From positions 3,186,808 through 3,250,807 of the forward strand of contig NZ_CP009505.1 in assembly GCF_000970045.1 (NCBI RefSeq): a stretch of 64,000 nt of DNA, in the 5' to 3' direction. Each line of letters begins with the position of its first letter. Positions within the stretch are counted from its first letter, which is position 1. Position numbers and translations under genes: made by a program. Source of the stretch: Methanosarcina sp. MTP4 (GTDB taxonomy: Archaea > Halobacteriota > Methanosarcinia > Methanosarcinales > Methanosarcinaceae). The notes under the pieces are model-generated. The model was not told the origin of the DNA. It saw nothing but the letters and a program-made list of their open reading frames with translations, and made no database searches. This document shows positions 51,471-61,020 of this stretch, piece after piece.

Positions 51471-53066
51471 TCAGCGGCTTATCCTGCGGGTTATGCTGGA
51501 TACCCGAAGATTCGGGTCAGGCCTCTCTTTCGAAACCGAAAGGTCGACAGGAATTCGCGGGTTGGCGATAGAACCTGCTCTAGGGCTCTGGTTGAGCACT
51601 GTTCCGGGAGCTGCACGAGAATAAATTTCGGAAACCCTCCCGACTTTTATGCCCTCGCGTTCCAGAGTCGCAGTAGCCTTTTCAAAAGGAAGGCCGACAA
51701 CTCGGGGCACCTTTTTAACCTCGGTTTTCGGAGGTCCCGAAACTTCAGGCTTCTCGACAACCGGAGCTTTTGGTTCGGGTTCACGCACCGGTGCAGACTT
51801 TGCAACCACAAGGTCAACAGGAATCTGCGGGTTGGCGATAGACCCGGCCCTGGGACTCTGGTTGAGCACTGTTCCGGGAGAAATCCTGGAAACGATCTCC
51901 GAAACCTTGCCGATGTTTACCCCTTCCTTTTTCAGGATTTCAGCAGCTTTTTCAAAAGGTATGCCGGTAACCCGGGGGACTCTTTTGACCTCGGTTTTCG
52001 GAGCTAGCGAAACCTTAGCGGGAGCTTCGGTTGAAACCTTAGTTGGGGTCTCGGCGGGAACTTTCAGAGGAGTTATCTGAGGCCGCTTCAGCCTGTCAGA
52101 CAGAACGCCCTCTGTCCCCTCTTTTTTCATTTCGGTTGAGACCATCAGAAAGATTTTGGAATCCACTTCGGCTTCCGAGCCAGGTTTCAGGCTCTGGGCA
52201 AGGATGATCCCGGGTTTTGTATCCGAGGGCTGCCCCCTGACCCCGCCGAGCTTAAGCCCGAACTTATCCAGAGCCTGCTTTGCGCTTTCAAGCTCAAGCC
52301 CCAGCAGGTTCGGGACTTTCAGAGAAGAGATTCGGGAGATAATGAGGTCCACTGCAGCCCCGGGTTCGGCCAGGGACCCACCGGAAGGAATCTGGGCTAT
52401 GACCGCACCCTCCGGGGCACTGCTGTCCTTTTCCAGGACTTCCCCGGGCTTGAAACCTGCTTCCAGGAGTTTGCCTTCGGCGTCCTCTTTTAAGAACCCG
52501 ACAAGGTCCGGGACTTCCCCGTAAGAAGCTATGTCCGGTTTTTGGGGAAGCGCCTTTACGGAGAACTCTATGATGCTGAGGTTTTCCGGGCTGATGATGT
52601 CATCAGCTTTGGGCATCTGGAACCTCAGTTCTTCCCCCTCGAGGGCAAGATTGGTCTTCAGGGTCACGTTCATACTGCTGACACTGTACTTTGTCCCGGA
52701 TGGCGCCTTTTTGAGCCCCCTGTCCATTTCTTCAAGTGAAGTTTTGAAAGTGCTCACGAGGTTTGTCGGCGATAAGGCAGGCCGGGTCTTCTGGAGCACC
52801 GAAATCCTTGATTCGAGTTCCAATTTCTCTCGGGAAAGTTTTGCCACCTGGATTGACAGGGCATCTTTTTCCTGCACCAGGAGAATTTTTTCCTTCAGCA
52901 AGCTTTCCGAACTTTCCTTATAGACCAAAGATGCCTTTTCCACGGATTCGAACCCTGACTCCAGCCCTTTGAGGTTATTCAACATGACCGTATAACTGCG
53001 GCTATCAATTACCCCCTTCCTTCTGAATGTTTCCAGGTTGTTCCTGAGCTCCTTAATATTCTCCAT
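51471..53066 (-). CDS. Cytoplasmic coiled-coil protein with four PASTA-like repeats
   Basis: This 531-residue protein begins with a coiled coil (1-95). A conserved middle block follows (about 98-182: LVSTFKTSLEEMDRGLKK, YSVSSMNVTLKTNLALEGEE, PENLSIIEFSVKALP). Then come four PASTA units starting at EVPDLVGFL, KVPNLLGLE, RVPRVTGIP and KVPRVVGLP. There is no signal peptide or membrane helix. PASTA units usually sit outside bacterial cells on kinases and penicillin-binding proteins, so a cytoplasmic archaeal protein is unusual. AGGAGGAATGG precedes the start. It is the third gene of an apparent operon with the genes at 53088 and 53637. Confidence 0.85.
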   Translation of the reverse strand: MENIKELRNNLETFRRKGVIDSRSYTVMLNNLKGLESGFESVEKASLVYKESSESLLKEKILLVQEKDALSIQVAKLSREKLELESRISVLQKTRPALSPTNLVSTFKTSLEEMDRGLKKAPSGTKYSVSSMNVTLKTNLALEGEELRFQMPKADDIISPENLSIIEFSVKALPQKPDIASYGEVPDLVGFLKEDAEGKLLEAGFKPGEVLEKDSSAPEGAVIAQIPSGGSLAEPGAAVDLIISRISSLKVPNLLGLELESAKQALDKFGLKLGGVRGQPSDTKPGIILAQSLKPGSEAEVDSKIFLMVSTEMKKEGTEGVLSDRLKRPQITPLKVPAETPTKVSTEAPAKVSLAPKTEVKRVPRVTGIPFEKAAEILKKEGVNIGKVSEIVSRISPGTVLNQSPRAGSIANPQIPVDLVVAKSAPVREPEPKAPVVEKPEVSGPPKTEVKKVPRVVGLPFEKATATLEREGIKVGRVSEIYSRAAPGTVLNQSPRAGSIANPRIPVDLSVSKERPDPNLRVSSITRRISR

Positions 53067-53087
53067 TCCATTCCTCCTGAAAGGACC

Positions 53088-53492
53088 TTACTCCTCCCTG
53101 ACCTTTGAAGAAGCCGGGATGGACACTATTTTAGCCTTGATGCAGCTCGAACCCTGCACATTGTAGCTGTACAGCGAGTTATACGAAGCATTAAGAGGCG
53201 CCGCATTCAGGACAGGCTTGTAGCCCCGGACCACATTTTTGGAGTCCCGTTCTTCCTCGAGCTTCACCGTAAGCGACATCTTAAGCTCAAGGTCAACTTC
53301 CGGGATGTGGTACCAGGGAGCCTGGACATCATACTCTTTCATTACCTCGTCAGCCTCGATTTCGAGCTGGGTCCTGATGGAGTTACGGTCAAGGGTCCAC
53401 TGGGTCTCGGCTACGGAGCGCCCAACTTCCCCCAAAAGCTTCGATAGAGGAGTTATCAGTACTTCCTCGATCTCTTCCCCATTTTTAGCCAA
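53088..53492 (-). CDS. Small protein of the PASTA cassette (type B)
   Basis: This 134-residue protein has no signal or membrane segment. It shares an N-terminal helix pattern with the gene at 53637 (TPLSKLLGEVGRSVAETQWTLDRNS against VPFGDMIKEMALAIAEGQMALDMNS, each shown in part) and a C-terminal NASYNSLYSYNVQG against NAKYNSKYSFKEEG. It starts at TTG with GGAG eight bases upstream. The layout reminds me of DUF2589-type proteins, which I could not verify. It lies 22 bp before the PASTA gene. A decayed second copy is at 58739-59148. Confidence 0.75.
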   Translation of the reverse strand: MAKNGEEIEEVLITPLSKLLGEVGRSVAETQWTLDRNSIRTQLEIEADEVMKEYDVQAPWYHIPEVDLELKMSLTVKLEEERDSKNVVRGYKPVLNAAPLNASYNSLYSYNVQGSSCIKAKIVSIPASSKVREE

Positions 53493-53636
53493 ATTAACAA
53501 CTCCTTAGAACGATTATTGCAAAAAAGTGTGCAGGCACAGCCGGACCTCACCGGGCGGCCGTACCGTTGATGCCCCCAACCCTCCGGAAAGCCTTCAACA
53601 GCCCCCGGAGAGCCGGGAGAGTCGTACGGGCAGGGA

Positions 53637-54251
53637 TCAGCTGGATCCGCCGCTTTCCTTAACCGTTACCTTGGGTATTGCCCTATCGGGGGCCGGAACG
53701 GGTTTCAGGGTTGTCCGGAGCAGGCTTGTGCCTTCTTCCTTGAAGGAATATTTGGAGTTGTACTTTGCATTGAACGTGGAAGTGTAAGCAACCGTCGTCG
53801 TGTTTTCAGCGCTCACCTTTGCCTTGCCGAAGAGGAGCCCCGCAAGCCCTCCGGACTTGTAGCTGCCCTTGATCTTTGACTGGTTCGTGAACTTGAATTC
53901 GCTTCCGTACTTGAGCTCAAGGGAGCGTTCCCTCATCATCGTGATTGCCATCTTCACTTCGATGACAGACTCGGTGAACTCATAGAAACGGGGTTCGAGC
54001 CCGTAAGTAAGCAGGGACATGGGGCTGTCGTTCGTGACAACATTCGTAGCAGTCACGTTCCCGTCTTCGTCCACGGTTTCCTCGACATACATCACAACAC
54101 TGCCGGCATCCAGCTCGGTTGCCGCAAGCGCCTGTGCGACCTGCACGGAGTTCATGTCGAGTGCCATCTGCCCTTCCGCAATTGCAAGAGCCATCTCTTT
54201 AATCATATCCCCGAACGGGACATTCAGCAATTCCTGACCAACGCTAACCAT
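53637..54251 (-). CDS. Small protein of the PASTA cassette (type A)
   Basis: This 204-residue protein, first in the cassette, has a helical N-terminus (VPFGDMIKEMALAIAEGQMA), a beta-rich middle (TELDAGSVVMYVEETVDEDG; EVKMAITMMRERSLELKYG) and a C-terminus of Asn/Tyr/Ser-rich strands. No membrane segment or signal is seen. It resembles type B at both ends but has a longer middle. AAGGGG precedes the ATG. Its promoter region (about 54252-54360) is almost repeated at 59200-59290, upstream of the decayed type B gene. I recognise no function. Confidence 0.75.
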   Translation of the reverse strand: MVSVGQELLNVPFGDMIKEMALAIAEGQMALDMNSVQVAQALAATELDAGSVVMYVEETVDEDGNVTATNVVTNDSPMSLLTYGLEPRFYEFTESVIEVKMAITMMRERSLELKYGSEFKFTNQSKIKGSYKSGGLAGLLFGKAKVSAENTTTVAYTSTFNAKYNSKYSFKEEGTSLLRTTLKPVPAPDRAIPKVTVKESGGSS

Positions 54252-54741
54252 TTTCTATTCCCCTTTATAATTAAAATTCAAAGGATGGTAATAAATAGCA
54301 CTTTATTGTTTATAAAAACTTTGTTCAAAAAATGAGATATAAAAATAAAAAATGATAATACATGAGAAAGATATTTAGAAAAATTAACTTAGAAGAAAAT
54401 TAAGTGACCCGGCAACTAAATACGATTTTATTGCACACATCCTAACTTATCCGGGAGACATTACGGAAAAAGACGTGATAAATTGAGAGATGAAAACAAA
54501 TCATATTTAAAAAATAAAATAACAGAAATCAAAACATAAAAATGAAAAAGGTTTAAAATATAAAATAAAAGGAATTGCAGAGTATCAGAGCGGAAAATAA
54601 ATTGAAACCGGAAAACCCCTCAAAAAAGAAAAGGCAGGAACCCGATCGGATCAGGTTCCGGAGTCAGGTCAAAAACCCCCGGGAAAACCCCCGGGAAAAA
54701 GATAATCCGGAAAAAACGATTAACCCGGAGACAAAAACCTT
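54252..54741. other. Intergenic region with the cassette promoter
   Basis: About 490 bp of AT-rich DNA between the two PASTA cassettes. The right-hand part of the first cassette's promoter (54260-54360) matches 59200-59290 in the order ATTCCC, TATAATTAAA, CTTTGTTCAAAAA, AAAATAAAAAATGA. At 54580-54720 no gene is seen. Confidence 0.5.
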
Positions 54742-57700
54742 TCAGCGCCTCAACCTGGCAAGCCGACGCAGAGTCAGTCTCGACCTCTTTTTAGAAATCA
54801 CCAGATCAACGGGAAGCTCCGGGCCAGCGAAACATCCGTTTTTAGGGTTCTGGCTGAGCACCGTGCCGGGAGAAAACCGGGAAGCAGTTTCCAGAATATT
54901 TCCTACGTTAAACCCTTCCCGTTTCAGGACCTCTGTCGCCTCGTCAAGGTGCATGTTGACAACCAGGGGAACCTCTTTGACTTCTGCTTTCGAAGATATG
55001 GGAACTTCCAGCGGAACTTCCGGTTTCTGGACCGGAGAAGGTTCCGGCTCGGGAGGCTGTTTGGAAACAACAAGGTCAACGGGAATTGCCAGGTTGGCAA
55101 TGCAGCCTGCTCTGGGGCCCTGGTGGAGCACCATACCGGGAGAAGCACGGGAAGAAATTTCAGAAATTTTCCCGACTTTTACACCTTTCCCTGTTAGAGT
55201 CTCAACTGCCCCTTCAAACGGAAGCCCGATGACTTGCGGGACCTTTTTGACCTCAATTTTTGGAGCTTGAGAAACAACAAGGTCAACAGGAATCACAGGG
55301 TTGGCAATGCAGCCGGATTTGGGGCTCTGGAAAAGAACCATACCGGGAGAAATTCTCGAAGAAATACGGGAAACCTTGCCGACATCTACACCCCCGGATC
55401 CCAGAGTAGCGACCGCCTCTTCAAAAGGCATACCGACGACACGAGGAACCTTTTTGACCTCAGGAACGACCTCTTTGGAAACAACAAGGTCAACGGGTAT
55501 AATCGGGTTGGCGATACAGCCTGCTCCTGGACCCTGGAAAAGGACTATGCCCGGAGATACCCTGGAAGCAATTTCAGAAATCCTGCCGACGTCTACTCCT
55601 TCGCGGCCCAGAACATCAACTGCCTCTTTAAACGGAAGCCCGAGAACCCGGGGAACTTTTTTAACTTCAATTTTTGGAGCTTTAGAAACAACGAGGTCAA
55701 CCGGGATAACAGGATTGGCGATACAGCCGGCTCCTGGACCCTGGACAAGGACTATGCCCGGAGACGCCCTCGAAGCAATTTCAGAAACCCTGCCAACATT
55801 TACCCCTTCCTTCTTCAGTGTCTCAATAGCCTTTGCAAAAGGCATATCGATGACACGAGGAACCCTTTTGACCTCCGGAATTACCCCTCTGGAAACAACA
55901 AGGTCAACCGGGATGATAGGGTTTGCAATGGTACCGGATTTAGGGCCCTGGAAAAGAACCACACCAGGGGAAGCCCTTGAAGCAATCCTCGAAACCTTGC
56001 CGATGTTTACCCCCTCACGTCCCATAATAGCAACTGCCTCTTCAAACGAAAGTCCGGTTACCCGAGGCACAGTTTTAACTTCAAAAACCACAGCTTTTGA
56101 AACCACGAGATCAACGGGAATCAGAGAGTTAGCAATGCAACCCGCCTTTGGGCCCTGGTGGAGCACTGTGCCGGGAGTAATCCCGGAGAAAATCTCGGAA
56201 ATATTCCCCACTCTAATGCCTTCCTCATTCAGAATCTCAACTGCCTTTTCAAAAGAAACACCAATAACCAGAGGGATTTTCATAACATCGGTTTTTGGAC
56301 AATTCAGGGCTCCGGGACGCTGGATAATAGGAGGTTTCAACTTAGGCCGCTCTCCAGAGACCACAAGGTCAACAGGGATCAGAGGATTAGCAATGCAACC
56401 TGCCTTAAGGCTCTGGTGAAGCACCCTGCCCGGGGAAGCCCGGAAGATAATCGTGGAAATGTTTCCGACCTTTATGCCTTCCTGTTTCAGAACCTCAACG
56501 GCCTCTTCAGAAGGAAGCCCGAGAACCGGAGGAACAGTTATGGAATCCTCTTTACGGGATTTAAGAAATCCGGGGCGCTGGATGATAGGAGGTTTCAACC
56601 TGGGCCGTTCTCTGGAAACCACGAGATCAACAGGAACCAGGGAATTAGCAATGCAACCTGCTTTTGGCCCCTGATGGAGCACCGTACCGGGAGTAATCCC
56701 GGAGAAAATCTCGGTAATTTTCCCTACTCTACTACCGTCCTCATTCAGAATCCCAACTGCCTCTTCAAAAGAAACTCCGATAACCCGGGGAACTTCCCGG
56801 ACAGCTTTTTGTGGGGACTTTAGAGCTCCGGGACGCTGGATAATAGGGGGCTTCAACTTAGGCCGTCCTCTGGAAACCACGAGATCAACAGGAATCAACG
56901 GGTTGGCGATGCAGCCTGCTTTAGGGCTCTGGTGAAGCACCGTACCGGGGGAAATCGGGGAGACAAGCTCGGAAATTTTCCCGACCTTTATGCCTTCCGC
57001 GTTCAAGGTTTCAGAAGCATTTTCAAAAGTTAGCCCGATAATAAGAGGAACATTTTTGGCATCCGCTTTAGAGGATTTAAAAAATCCGGGACGCTGGATG
57101 ATGGGAGGTTTCATTTTGGGCGCAGGTTTAGAGGGAGAGGGCGCAACCTGAGTCTCAGTTGAAACCTTAGCCGGAACATTGGAAACCTCGGAGGGGGCCT
57201 CGATGAGAACCCTGGCTGCGGCATCTTCGGGATTCGCCCCCAATCCCTCGGACAGAACAGCCTCAGATGCATCTTTTTCCGGGGAAACCGAAACCACCAG
57301 AATGATTTTGGAATTCAATTCTACTTCGGAACCTGGTTTGAGGCTCTGGGCAAAGATAAGCCCGGGTTTGCCTTCTGAGAGCTTTTCCCTGACCCCACCG
57401 AATTTAAGCCCGCAAAGTTCTATGACCGTTTTTGCGATATCAAGCTCAAGCCCCAACAGGTCCGGGACCTTCGATGGAAGGAATTTAGCAATGATAAGAT
57501 CAACTGCCGAACCCCTTTCTGCCAGTCCCCCGCTTGCAGGAAGCTGGGAAATGACCATATCCTGAGGAATGCTGCTGTTCTTTTCCAGAATTTCCCCTGG
57601 CTTGAAACCTGCTTTTAGCATTATACTTTCGGCTTCCTTCTTTGAGAGCCCGACAAGGTCCGGGACTTCCCTGTAAGAGGAAGAAGAGGAAGAGGAAGAG

Positions 57701-58716
57701 GAAGAAGAAGAAGAAGAAGAAGCCGGTTTTTCAGGAACCGTCCCGAGGGAGAACTCGATAGTGCTGAGGTTTTCCGGAGGTATGATGTCATCGGCCTTTG
57801 GCATCTGGAACCTCAACTCTTCACCTTCGAAGGCAAGATTGGTCTTCAGGCTCACGTTCATGTTGCCGACGCTATACCCTGTCCCGGAGGGCGTCTTCTT
57901 AAGTTCCCGGTTAATTTCTTCAAGCGAAGTCCTGAAAGTGCTTACAAGGTTTACCGGCGTTAAGGCAGGCCTGGCTCTCTGGAGCACTAAAAGCCGGGAC
58001 CGGAATTCAGAATTTTCCTGTGTAAGTTTTGCTGCCTGGGCTATAAGGGAAACATTTTCCTGCTCCAGAAGAAGTTTTTCCTGTTCCAGAAGGAGCTTTT
58101 CCTTAAGCAAGTTCAAAGAACTTTCCTTATGGCCCAGAGCCACCTTTTCCATGGATTCAAACTCGATCTCCAGCCGATTCAGGTCTTTCGAAAGGTTTGA
58201 AACCCGGGACTCAAGAAGTCCTTTTTCCTGATTCAAGAGAAGTTTCTCGGCAAGCAATCCCTCGAAACGTTCTTTATGACCCGAAGCTACCTTTCTCATG
58301 GATTCGAGCTCATTTTCCAGCTTCGCCAGGTTTTTGGAAAGATTTGAAACCTGGGATGCAAGAGCCTCTTTTTCCTGCTCCAGAAGAAGTTTTTCGGAAA
58401 GCAGCCTCCCGGAACTTTCTTTATGCTCCAGAACCACCTTTTCCATGGATTCGAGTTCATATTCCACTCTTCTCAGGTCTCTGGAAAGCTTTTCAACCTG
58501 GGCAGTGAGAGCTTCATTTTCCTGCTCCAGAAGAATTTTTTCATCAAGTAACTCCTCGAGACTTTCTTTATTATTGGAAGGTGAATCCCCCTCCGATCCA
58601 AGCTTAGTCTCCAGTCCTTCCAGGTTATTCATGATAATAGCATAACTGCCACTGTCAATTGCCCCTATTCTATTGAAATTTTCCAGGTTATTCTTGAGTT
58701 CAACAATCTCCTCCAT
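54742..58716 (-). CDS. Giant cytoplasmic coiled-coil protein with twelve PASTA-like repeats
   Basis: This 1324-residue paralogue of the 531-residue PASTA protein has a long coiled coil of heptad repeats (about 1-225), in which LLLEQEKE-type blocks recur about four times, a conserved middle block (about 235-325), a polyserine stretch of about 14 residues (near 343-357), then twelve PASTA units about 70-100 residues apart. Units open with VP(R/L/Q)V(I/L/V/T)G and hold the recurring phrases SPGTVLHQ(S/G)P(K/R)AG and ANPxIPVDLVVS. Several are joined by KPPIIQRPGxLKS linkers. No signal or membrane helix is seen. It starts after AGGAGGAATGA, the same site as its paralogue. It may be a structural scaffold or a partner of peptidoglycan-like or pseudomurein-like ligands, but no role is shown. 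Confidence 0.87.
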   Translation of the reverse strand: MEEIVELKNNLENFNRIGAIDSGSYAIIMNNLEGLETKLGSEGDSPSNNKESLEELLDEKILLEQENEALTAQVEKLSRDLRRVEYELESMEKVVLEHKESSGRLLSEKLLLEQEKEALASQVSNLSKNLAKLENELESMRKVASGHKERFEGLLAEKLLLNQEKGLLESRVSNLSKDLNRLEIEFESMEKVALGHKESSLNLLKEKLLLEQEKLLLEQENVSLIAQAAKLTQENSEFRSRLLVLQRARPALTPVNLVSTFRTSLEEINRELKKTPSGTGYSVGNMNVSLKTNLAFEGEELRFQMPKADDIIPPENLSTIEFSLGTVPEKPASSSSSSSSSSSSSSSYREVPDLVGLSKKEAESIMLKAGFKPGEILEKNSSIPQDMVISQLPASGGLAERGSAVDLIIAKFLPSKVPDLLGLELDIAKTVIELCGLKFGGVREKLSEGKPGLIFAQSLKPGSEVELNSKIILVVSVSPEKDASEAVLSEGLGANPEDAAARVLIEAPSEVSNVPAKVSTETQVAPSPSKPAPKMKPPIIQRPGFFKSSKADAKNVPLIIGLTFENASETLNAEGIKVGKISELVSPISPGTVLHQSPKAGCIANPLIPVDLVVSRGRPKLKPPIIQRPGALKSPQKAVREVPRVIGVSFEEAVGILNEDGSRVGKITEIFSGITPGTVLHQGPKAGCIANSLVPVDLVVSRERPRLKPPIIQRPGFLKSRKEDSITVPPVLGLPSEEAVEVLKQEGIKVGNISTIIFRASPGRVLHQSLKAGCIANPLIPVDLVVSGERPKLKPPIIQRPGALNCPKTDVMKIPLVIGVSFEKAVEILNEEGIRVGNISEIFSGITPGTVLHQGPKAGCIANSLIPVDLVVSKAVVFEVKTVPRVTGLSFEEAVAIMGREGVNIGKVSRIASRASPGVVLFQGPKSGTIANPIIPVDLVVSRGVIPEVKRVPRVIDMPFAKAIETLKKEGVNVGRVSEIASRASPGIVLVQGPGAGCIANPVIPVDLVVSKAPKIEVKKVPRVLGLPFKEAVDVLGREGVDVGRISEIASRVSPGIVLFQGPGAGCIANPIIPVDLVVSKEVVPEVKKVPRVVGMPFEEAVATLGSGGVDVGKVSRISSRISPGMVLFQSPKSGCIANPVIPVDLVVSQAPKIEVKKVPQVIGLPFEGAVETLTGKGVKVGKISEISSRASPGMVLHQGPRAGCIANLAIPVDLVVSKQPPEPEPSPVQKPEVPLEVPISSKAEVKEVPLVVNMHLDEATEVLKREGFNVGNILETASRFSPGTVLSQNPKNGCFAGPELPVDLVISKKRSRLTLRRLARLRR

Positions 58717-58738
58717 TTCATTCCTCCTGATAGACCAT

Positions 58739-59148
58739 TTAATCCTCCCGGGCCTTTTTAGACGAAATAAGGATGGATTTTCCGGTCTTAATGTAACTTA
58801 AACCGCAAACACCGCAGCTGTACAGGGAACTATGAAGAAGCATTGAGAGGCGCCGCATAAATGAGAAGCTCCAAACATGAGACCCCTTTCAGGGACATGC
58901 TCTCCCCCGAGCTTCATTGAAAGCGACATCTTAAGCCAGGACCGGTTTTAGGGATATGACACCAGGATACCGAAATACCCGGATACCATACCCCCACCAT
59001 TTCCTCACACGAGTCCATTTCGAGATGGAGCCGATAGAGTCCTGCAAAGAAAACTGCAGAATCCTGATATAGAGAACCCGGCTTCCCCCCAGAAGCCTTG
59101 AAGAGAGGAGTGACTATCACTTCCTCAATTCCCCCCATATTAGCCACA
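58739..59148 (-). pseudogene. Decayed copy of the type B PASTA-cassette gene
   Basis: The minus strand reads through IEEVIVTPLFKASGG... and a GVWYPGISVSWCHIP tract that matches the type B protein (IEEVLITPLSKLLGE, YDVQAPWYHIPEV) but is then shifted out of frame. The nucleotide sequence goes on to match 53088-53300 (for example GAGGCGCCGCAT and CTTAAG blocks) past a stop at about 58914. The original TAA (58739-58741) and the GTG or TTG start at 59146-59148 can still be seen. It is a dead duplicate, 22 bp upstream of the second PASTA gene. Confidence 0.85.
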
Positions 59149-59395
59149 CTAACAGCACCCCAGAACGTTTGTTGTGAAAGGTGCATCAGTACAGCCTATT
59201 CCCATTATAATTAAATTTCAAATGACAATGAAGGATAGAACTTCATCATTTAAATAAACTTTGTTCAAAAATTTAGCATTTAAAATAAAAAATGAGAGAA
59301 TTTTGTTGAAAAAAGTTTTTAGAGTTTGCCCCGAAAAATTAGACCTGACAACTCTACAACATACGGAAACGTCCGCGGCACTAACTCGGTAAAGA

Positions 59396-59551
59396 TCATA
59401 CTGCCAGCGGAGAGAGAATCTCACCGTTTTTTATACGTCCCTGAGCTTTCGAAAGGCATTCGAGGGTACAGTAAACAGCCTTTTCTTCCGCACTTTTCAG
59501 GACGACAAATTCATTCCCACAAACCGGGCAAATCTTTCTTATGTATTCCAT
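59396..59551 (-). CDS. Small zinc-ribbon protein
   Basis: This 51-residue protein was found by translating the minus strand. It starts MEYIRKICPVCGNEFVVLKS, continues AEEKAVYCTLECLSKAQGR and ends EILSPLAV. Two cysteine pairs (CPVC and CTLEC) form a zinc ribbon. The ATG ends at 59551, eight bases after AGGTGG, so it has a good start. Such small zinc proteins often act in transcription, translation or protein interaction. It lies between the PASTA cassette and the PEF-CTERM gene and shares their strand. Confidence 0.75.
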   Translation of the reverse strand: MEYIRKICPVCGNEFVVLKSAEEKAVYCTLECLSKAQGRIKNGEILSPLAV

Positions 59552-59712
59552 TCAGATACCACCTTCTATTTTTCAGTATGTAGCTGACTTTTTATCAGGT
59601 ATCAATGGCACTTTTTGTATTTTTGAGCACACACTAACCCCACGTTGATGAATAAAAAAACATCAATCACGAAAAAAGAAAAATTTGAAAAAAGAAGGAT
59701 TTATGGAAGAAC

Positions 59713-60276
59713 TTATAATCCCTCTTTCCTGCGCCCGAATATGAAGACAAGACCGAGGATGGCTGCCACAGGGAGAGCGACGGTCGGGAATTCTGGGATT
59801 TGCACCTCATAAGTCTCGATACCATAATCGAAATCATCTAGTTCTGAGCCATCGTCCGTATAGTAGTCATCACTTATATCTTTTACACTGATAGTACCAT
59901 CGTTAGTACCTTTTATCTGTACAAGATAGCAATAATCTTTTGAGGCCTCTGCTGTATAACCAAAGCTAGTTTCACCAGACGTCCAGCCAAGCCACGTAGA
60001 ACCATCATTTGAGGTCTGTACCTCAATTGGACCACTGGCTACTTTCACTGAAAATGTCCTATCGTGCGTCCCATCTGGAGGAAACTGAGAGTAAAAGATG
60101 TCGGAAACCTCCATTTTTACTGTTACCGGAGTACCATCCGCAGGAATCATTATAGGTCCAACGATCTCATTACCAGACAAATCGCATAACTTAATCTTCG
60201 CAGGTGACGCAATAGCCGACCCGGCAAGGGATAGAATAAGCATCCCACTTACCAATAGTAATAGTATTTTCTTCAT
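59713..60276 (-). CDS. PEF-CTERM sorting domain protein
   Basis: This 187-residue exported protein has a signal peptide (KKILLLLVSGMLILSLAGSAIA) at residues 2-23, a beta-rich middle, and a C-terminal PEF-CTERM signal: IPEFPTVALPVAAILGLVFIF followed by GRRKEGL. The PEF-CTERM motif, a hydrophobic helix and basic end are processed by an archaeosortase, which would attach the protein to the cell surface. The function of the mature protein is unknown. No archaeosortase gene is in this window. Confidence 0.92.
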   Translation of the reverse strand: MKKILLLLVSGMLILSLAGSAIASPAKIKLCDLSGNEIVGPIMIPADGTPVTVKMEVSDIFYSQFPPDGTHDRTFSVKVASGPIEVQTSNDGSTWLGWTSGETSFGYTAEASKDYCYLVQIKGTNDGTISVKDISDDYYTDDGSELDDFDYGIETYEVQIPEFPTVALPVAAILGLVFIFGRRKEGL

Positions 60277-61020
60277 TCATAACAACCCCTATACCATTCG
60301 GAGTGATACCTCCTATGGTTTTCAACTAAATAACTTCTAAATACTCCACATTTTTTAGTCTGATTTAATATAATTTCATTTAGACAGTCGTTTTTGGGAC
60401 AAATTGAGGGACATTTGACGGATAAGTTTAATGAAATTAAATTCACCCAGTTGTTTTTTAGTCGCATGGGGAAAATAAAATATTGTAGATTATTATCTGT
60501 AAAGATACATTTGAATATTTTTATTTAATTCCCCGAAATAAAACCGTTTTTCATCATTTCAAAATGTTATATATTCAAAAGTATAAAAGGATGTTCAAAA
60601 AAAATATATAAATTAAGATTTTATAGTCGAAGAGTATGGACAGTGTAATGGGCGAATAAAACAAAAAATTAAATGTGTATTGAAATCGATGTATGGACAT
60701 CCATTTATATTTGGGTCATTTAACTTCAACATGAAAAAATATTTAAGATTCCAGATAATTGCTTGATTAAAAACAAAATGACAAAAAGATTATTATAATG
60801 AAGTAGTGTCAATTTTTGATAAATATATTTACGACGTGAGAAAGATAATTAAAAGCTGAAACTAAAATATGCAGGAGTAAGGACTATAGAGGAAAAAACT
60901 AAAGGATAAAATTTAGTCCTGTCCACAAAGATTCCTGTTAATTTCTATTTTGTCTGAACTTGCTTCTGGCGCATATCTCCGGAACCTCCGGATAAATAAA
61001 AAACTATTTTAATACATAAT
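60277..61020. other. Long AT-rich intergenic region
   Basis: About 740 bp carry no gene that I can support. An ATATATAAATT element near 60604-60615 is TATA-like on the plus strand, with nothing clear after it. Several runs of A and T occur. Confidence 0.45.

Noticed and set aside
59326-59583. Plus-strand open frame at 59326-59583
   Set aside because: It is the shadow of the minus-strand zinc-ribbon gene, which has the better start, motif and coding pattern.
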